Part shown: in pieces, positions 62,140-64,000 of the stretch
Numbering within the stretch: position 1 is the first letter of the stretch
How the letters are laid out: each line of letters begins with the position of its first letter
From: CAVZBW01 sp963778465
GTDB taxonomy: Bacteria > Actinomycetota > Acidimicrobiia > Acidimicrobiales > RAAP-2
Length of the DNA: 64,000 nucleotides
Direction of reading: 5' to 3'
Assembly (NCBI GenBank): GCA_963778465.1
Contig: CAVZUK010000003.1
Coordinates: forward strand, 186,001 to 250,000
The notes under the pieces: generated by a model
Seen by the model: only the letters and a program-made list of their open reading frames with translations
What the model was told of the DNA's origin: nothing
Databases searched by the model: none
Made by a program: the position numbers and the translations under genes

Positions 62140-62940
62140 GCCGACGATCGCCAGGGGAGTCGCGAGGCCAGTAGCGCCGGGCGATTCAAGGTGGGCGCCC
62201 AGTTGCATCCGTCCCACACCGGGCTCGGAGATCTGCGAGAGGCGTGGCGTCGCGCAGAGGCCCTCGGCGTCGATTCGATCTGGGTCTGGGACCACTTCTT
62301 CCCGACGGTGGGATCCCCCGACGGACCGAATTTCGAATGCTGGTCGCTCCTCGCGGCGATGGCCGCCGACACCACCCTTCCGCTGGTGGGAACACTCGTC
62401 CTCAGCATCGGCTACCGCAATCCGGACCTGCTCGCGGACATGGCCCGGACGGTCGACGTTCTCTCCGGCGGCCGACTGGTCCTCGGCGTGGGGGCGGGTT
62501 GGTTCGAGCGGGACTACGAGGAGTACGGCTTCCCTTTCGGATCGGCGTCGTCCCGGTTGTCCGAGTTGGAAAAGGGCATCGAGCGCGTCCGTCGGCGGCT
62601 CTCCCGACTCGACCCGCCACCGGCCGGCCGCCTGCCCATCCTGGTCGGCGGGGGTGGGGAGCGGGTGACGCTGCGCATCGTGGCGGAGCATGCCGACGCG
62701 TGGAACGCCTTCGGTCCGCTCGACGTCTGGCAGGCCAAGAATGCCGTCTTGGACCAGTGGTGCGAACGAGCGGGCCGAGATCCCGCCGACGTCGAACGGA
62801 CGGTCACGCTGATCGACCCCGGCGAGGTGGACCAGGTGGACGGCTACCTCGCCGCGGGGGCGACCCACGTCATCTTCGGTTGCCCCCCGCCGTACGACTT
62901 CAAGGCGTTGCGTCGCCTGTTGGCAATGGCGGGCCGATAA
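62137..62940 (+). CDS. F420-dependent LLM-class (luciferase-like) oxidoreductase
   Basis: 267 residues from ATG 62137. Luciferase-like barrel: FKVGAQLHPSHTGLGDLREAW, LGVDSIWVWDHFFPTVG, LPLVGTLVLSIGYRNPDLLADMA (in pieces), GRLVLGVGAGWFERDYEEYGFPFG, LPILVGGGGERVTLRIVAEHADAWNAFG. These match F420-binding LLM enzymes. Shorter than the paralogue at 40805. Its end overlaps the convergent amidohydrolase by 41 bases. Confidence 0.88.
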   Translation: MADDRQGSREASSAGRFKVGAQLHPSHTGLGDLREAWRRAEALGVDSIWVWDHFFPTVGSPDGPNFECWSLLAAMAADTTLPLVGTLVLSIGYRNPDLLADMARTVDVLSGGRLVLGVGAGWFERDYEEYGFPFGSASSRLSELEKGIERVRRRLSRLDPPPAGRLPILVGGGGERVTLRIVAEHADAWNAFGPLDVWQAKNAVLDQWCERAGRDPADVERTVTLIDPGEVDQVDGYLAAGATHVIFGCPPPYDFKALRRLLAMAGR

Positions 62941-64000
62941 CGGAGCGAGTTTGGGTGGGTCGGCCCTGCTCGTCGGACAACCCGAGCAGGGAGCTGGCGT
63001 TGCCTCTCAAGACCTTGCGCAGCTCGATGTCATCGAGCCGATCGGCGAAGCATCGGACCGCGTCGAGGGTCCGTGGCCAGGTCGAGTCCTGGTGCGGGTA
63101 GTCGGTCTCAAAGGTGATCTGGTCGATCCCGATGACCTCACGGGCTTCCAGGCCGGTCAGGTCGTCGTAGAAGCAGCCGTAGACCTGGCCCATGTAGCTG
63201 CTCGGCGGGCGGGGGAGACGGCGGTCACCCTGCCCCCAGATCTCCTTGGCCCATAGGTTGTCGGCCCGCTCGAGCACGTAGGGAATCCACCCGATCTGGC
63301 CTTCGGCGAAGCAGATCCGCAGGTCGGGGTGTCGGGCCAGCACCCCCGAGAAGAGCCAGTCCGTGAGCGCCATCGTCGAGGTGAGGAACACCAGCGTGGC
63401 GGTCACCGCCGGCGGCGCGTCGGCGGACGAGGTCAGCCAGGTGGACCCCGAGCCGATGTGCATGAACACCGCCGTCCGGGTCTCGGCGCACGCGGCGAAG
63501 AACGGCTCCCAGTGCCCCTCGGGGTCGTGGATCGTCGGGAGGCCGAGCTTGCCCGGCAGCTCCGAGAAGGCCACGGATCTCACGCCGCGAGCGGCGTTCC
63601 GCCGCACCTCGTCCGCCGCAAGACGAGGGTCCCAGAGCGGCACGATGCACAGCGGTACCAGCCGGCCACCCGAGTCGCCCGCCCACTCCTCCACCATCCA
63701 GTCGTTGAACGCCCGAACGCAGGCCAGGGCGAGGTCCTTGTCGGACCGCTCGGCGAAGAGCTGGCCGCAGAACCGGGGATACGTGGGGAAGCACAGGGAG
63801 GCCTCGACGTGGTTGAGATCCATGTCGGCCAGCCGGGCACCCGGGTCGTAGCAGCCCGGGCGCATCTGGTCGAAGGCGATGGGTCCCATCCACCAGTCGG
63901 ACTCGTCGTAGCCGGCACAGGCATTGAGCATCTGGTGGCACCACGCCAGGTCCTCGTACACCCACCAGTCCGTCTGCGGGCCGTCCCCGCCCTTGCGGAA
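62900..64000 (-). CDS. Amidohydrolase-2 family protein, N-terminus outside the window
   Basis: The frame is open to the right edge (first visible residues FRKGGDGPQTDWWVYED), so the metal-binding N-terminus is missing. Visible: LCFPTYPRFCGQLFAERSDKDLALACVRAFNDWMVEEW in pieces, AVFMHIGSGSTW, CFAEGQIGWIPYVLERADNLW and TFETDYPHQDSTWPRT, which give the His and Asp of the family. Third amidohydrolase-2 member in the window. Overlaps the convergent luciferase-like gene at its 3' end. Confidence 0.85.
   Translation of the reverse strand, partial: FRKGGDGPQTDWWVYEDLAWCHQMLNACAGYDESDWWMGPIAFDQMRPGCYDPGARLADMDLNHVEASLCFPTYPRFCGQLFAERSDKDLALACVRAFNDWMVEEWAGDSGGRLVPLCIVPLWDPRLAADEVRRNAARGVRSVAFSELPGKLGLPTIHDPEGHWEPFFAACAETRTAVFMHIGSGSTWLTSSADAPPAVTATLVFLTSTMALTDWLFSGVLARHPDLRICFAEGQIGWIPYVLERADNLWAKEIWGQGDRRLPRPPSSYMGQVYGCFYDDLTGLEAREVIGIDQITFETDYPHQDSTWPRTLDAVRCFADRLDDIELRKVLRGNASSLLGLSDEQGRPTQTRSVIGPPLPTGDATP

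Noticed and set aside
1..64000. tRNA, rRNA, transposase, integrase or attachment site
   Set aside because: No cloverleaf with a recognisable T-arm, no rRNA segment and no transposase or integrase motif was seen.

Overview
The window looks like a chromosomal segment of a high-GC actinobacterium, most plausibly an Acidimicrobiia-like lineage. This placement is an inference: it rests on very high GC, frequent GTG/TTG starts and ATGA/GTGA overlaps, several F420-type oxidoreductases (luciferase-like and deazaflavin nitroreductase folds), a mycothiol-type isomerase fold, and likely leaderless promoters. I saw no rRNA or tRNA genes, no CRISPR array and no insertion sequence.

Layout. 1-7.5 kb is a surface-protein locus: a decayed DUF916-like gene at the left edge, two broken secreted or anchored proteins of lower GC, a giant 13-repeat IPT/TIG protein ending in a WxL-like domain, and an intact DUF916-like membrane-anchored partner. 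7.5-16 kb holds membrane and ion-transport genes (DUF4389 protein, K+ channel, cation/proton antiporter, DUF1275 protein), a small Mop-type protein and a methylmalonate-semialdehyde dehydrogenase. 16-28 kb has a secreted phosphoesterase-like protein, a CocE-type hydrolase, a thiolase/DUF35 pair, an FAD oxidoreductase coupled to a GH63-like glycosidase, and a TetR/metallo-beta-lactamase-fold unit with a very clear promoter-operator. 28-36 kb carries UppP, a two-component system, a DedA protein, a flavoprotein lacking the redox disulfide, a PadR unit with a palindromic operator, and a CDF metal exporter.

36-48 kb is a catabolic neighbourhood: two amidohydrolase-2 proteins, an FAH-family hydrolase, a TetR regulator, a luciferase-like enzyme, a double-length CaiB/BaiF CoA-transferase, and a tightly overlapping thiolase-DUF35-amidohydrolase operon followed by a DUF2889 protein. 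Together they look able to activate an acid as a CoA thioester, cleave it and hydrolyse ring or dione products, but the substrate cannot be read from sequence. 48-64 kb has a maleylpyruvate-isomerase-fold protein, an epoxide hydrolase, a truncated phosphoribosyltransferase, an MFS exporter, a KBL/AONS-like enzyme with a cyclic-nucleotide-type domain, a double carboxymuconolactone-decarboxylase-like/SDR/beta-hydroxyacid-dehydrogenase operon joined by a 17-bp repeat, an orphan KdpD-type sensor, a PF03773-type permease, and a luciferase-like/amidohydrolase pair at the right edge.

Two general points. Several otherwise well-conserved genes carry a net +1 frameshift (4081, about 9650, 21136-21140, about 43917, about 47925), so consensus insertion errors must be excluded before any of them is called a pseudogene. 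The most unusual content is the IPT-array/WxL-like/DUF916-like surface locus and the set of sharp palindromic operators embedded in promoters.
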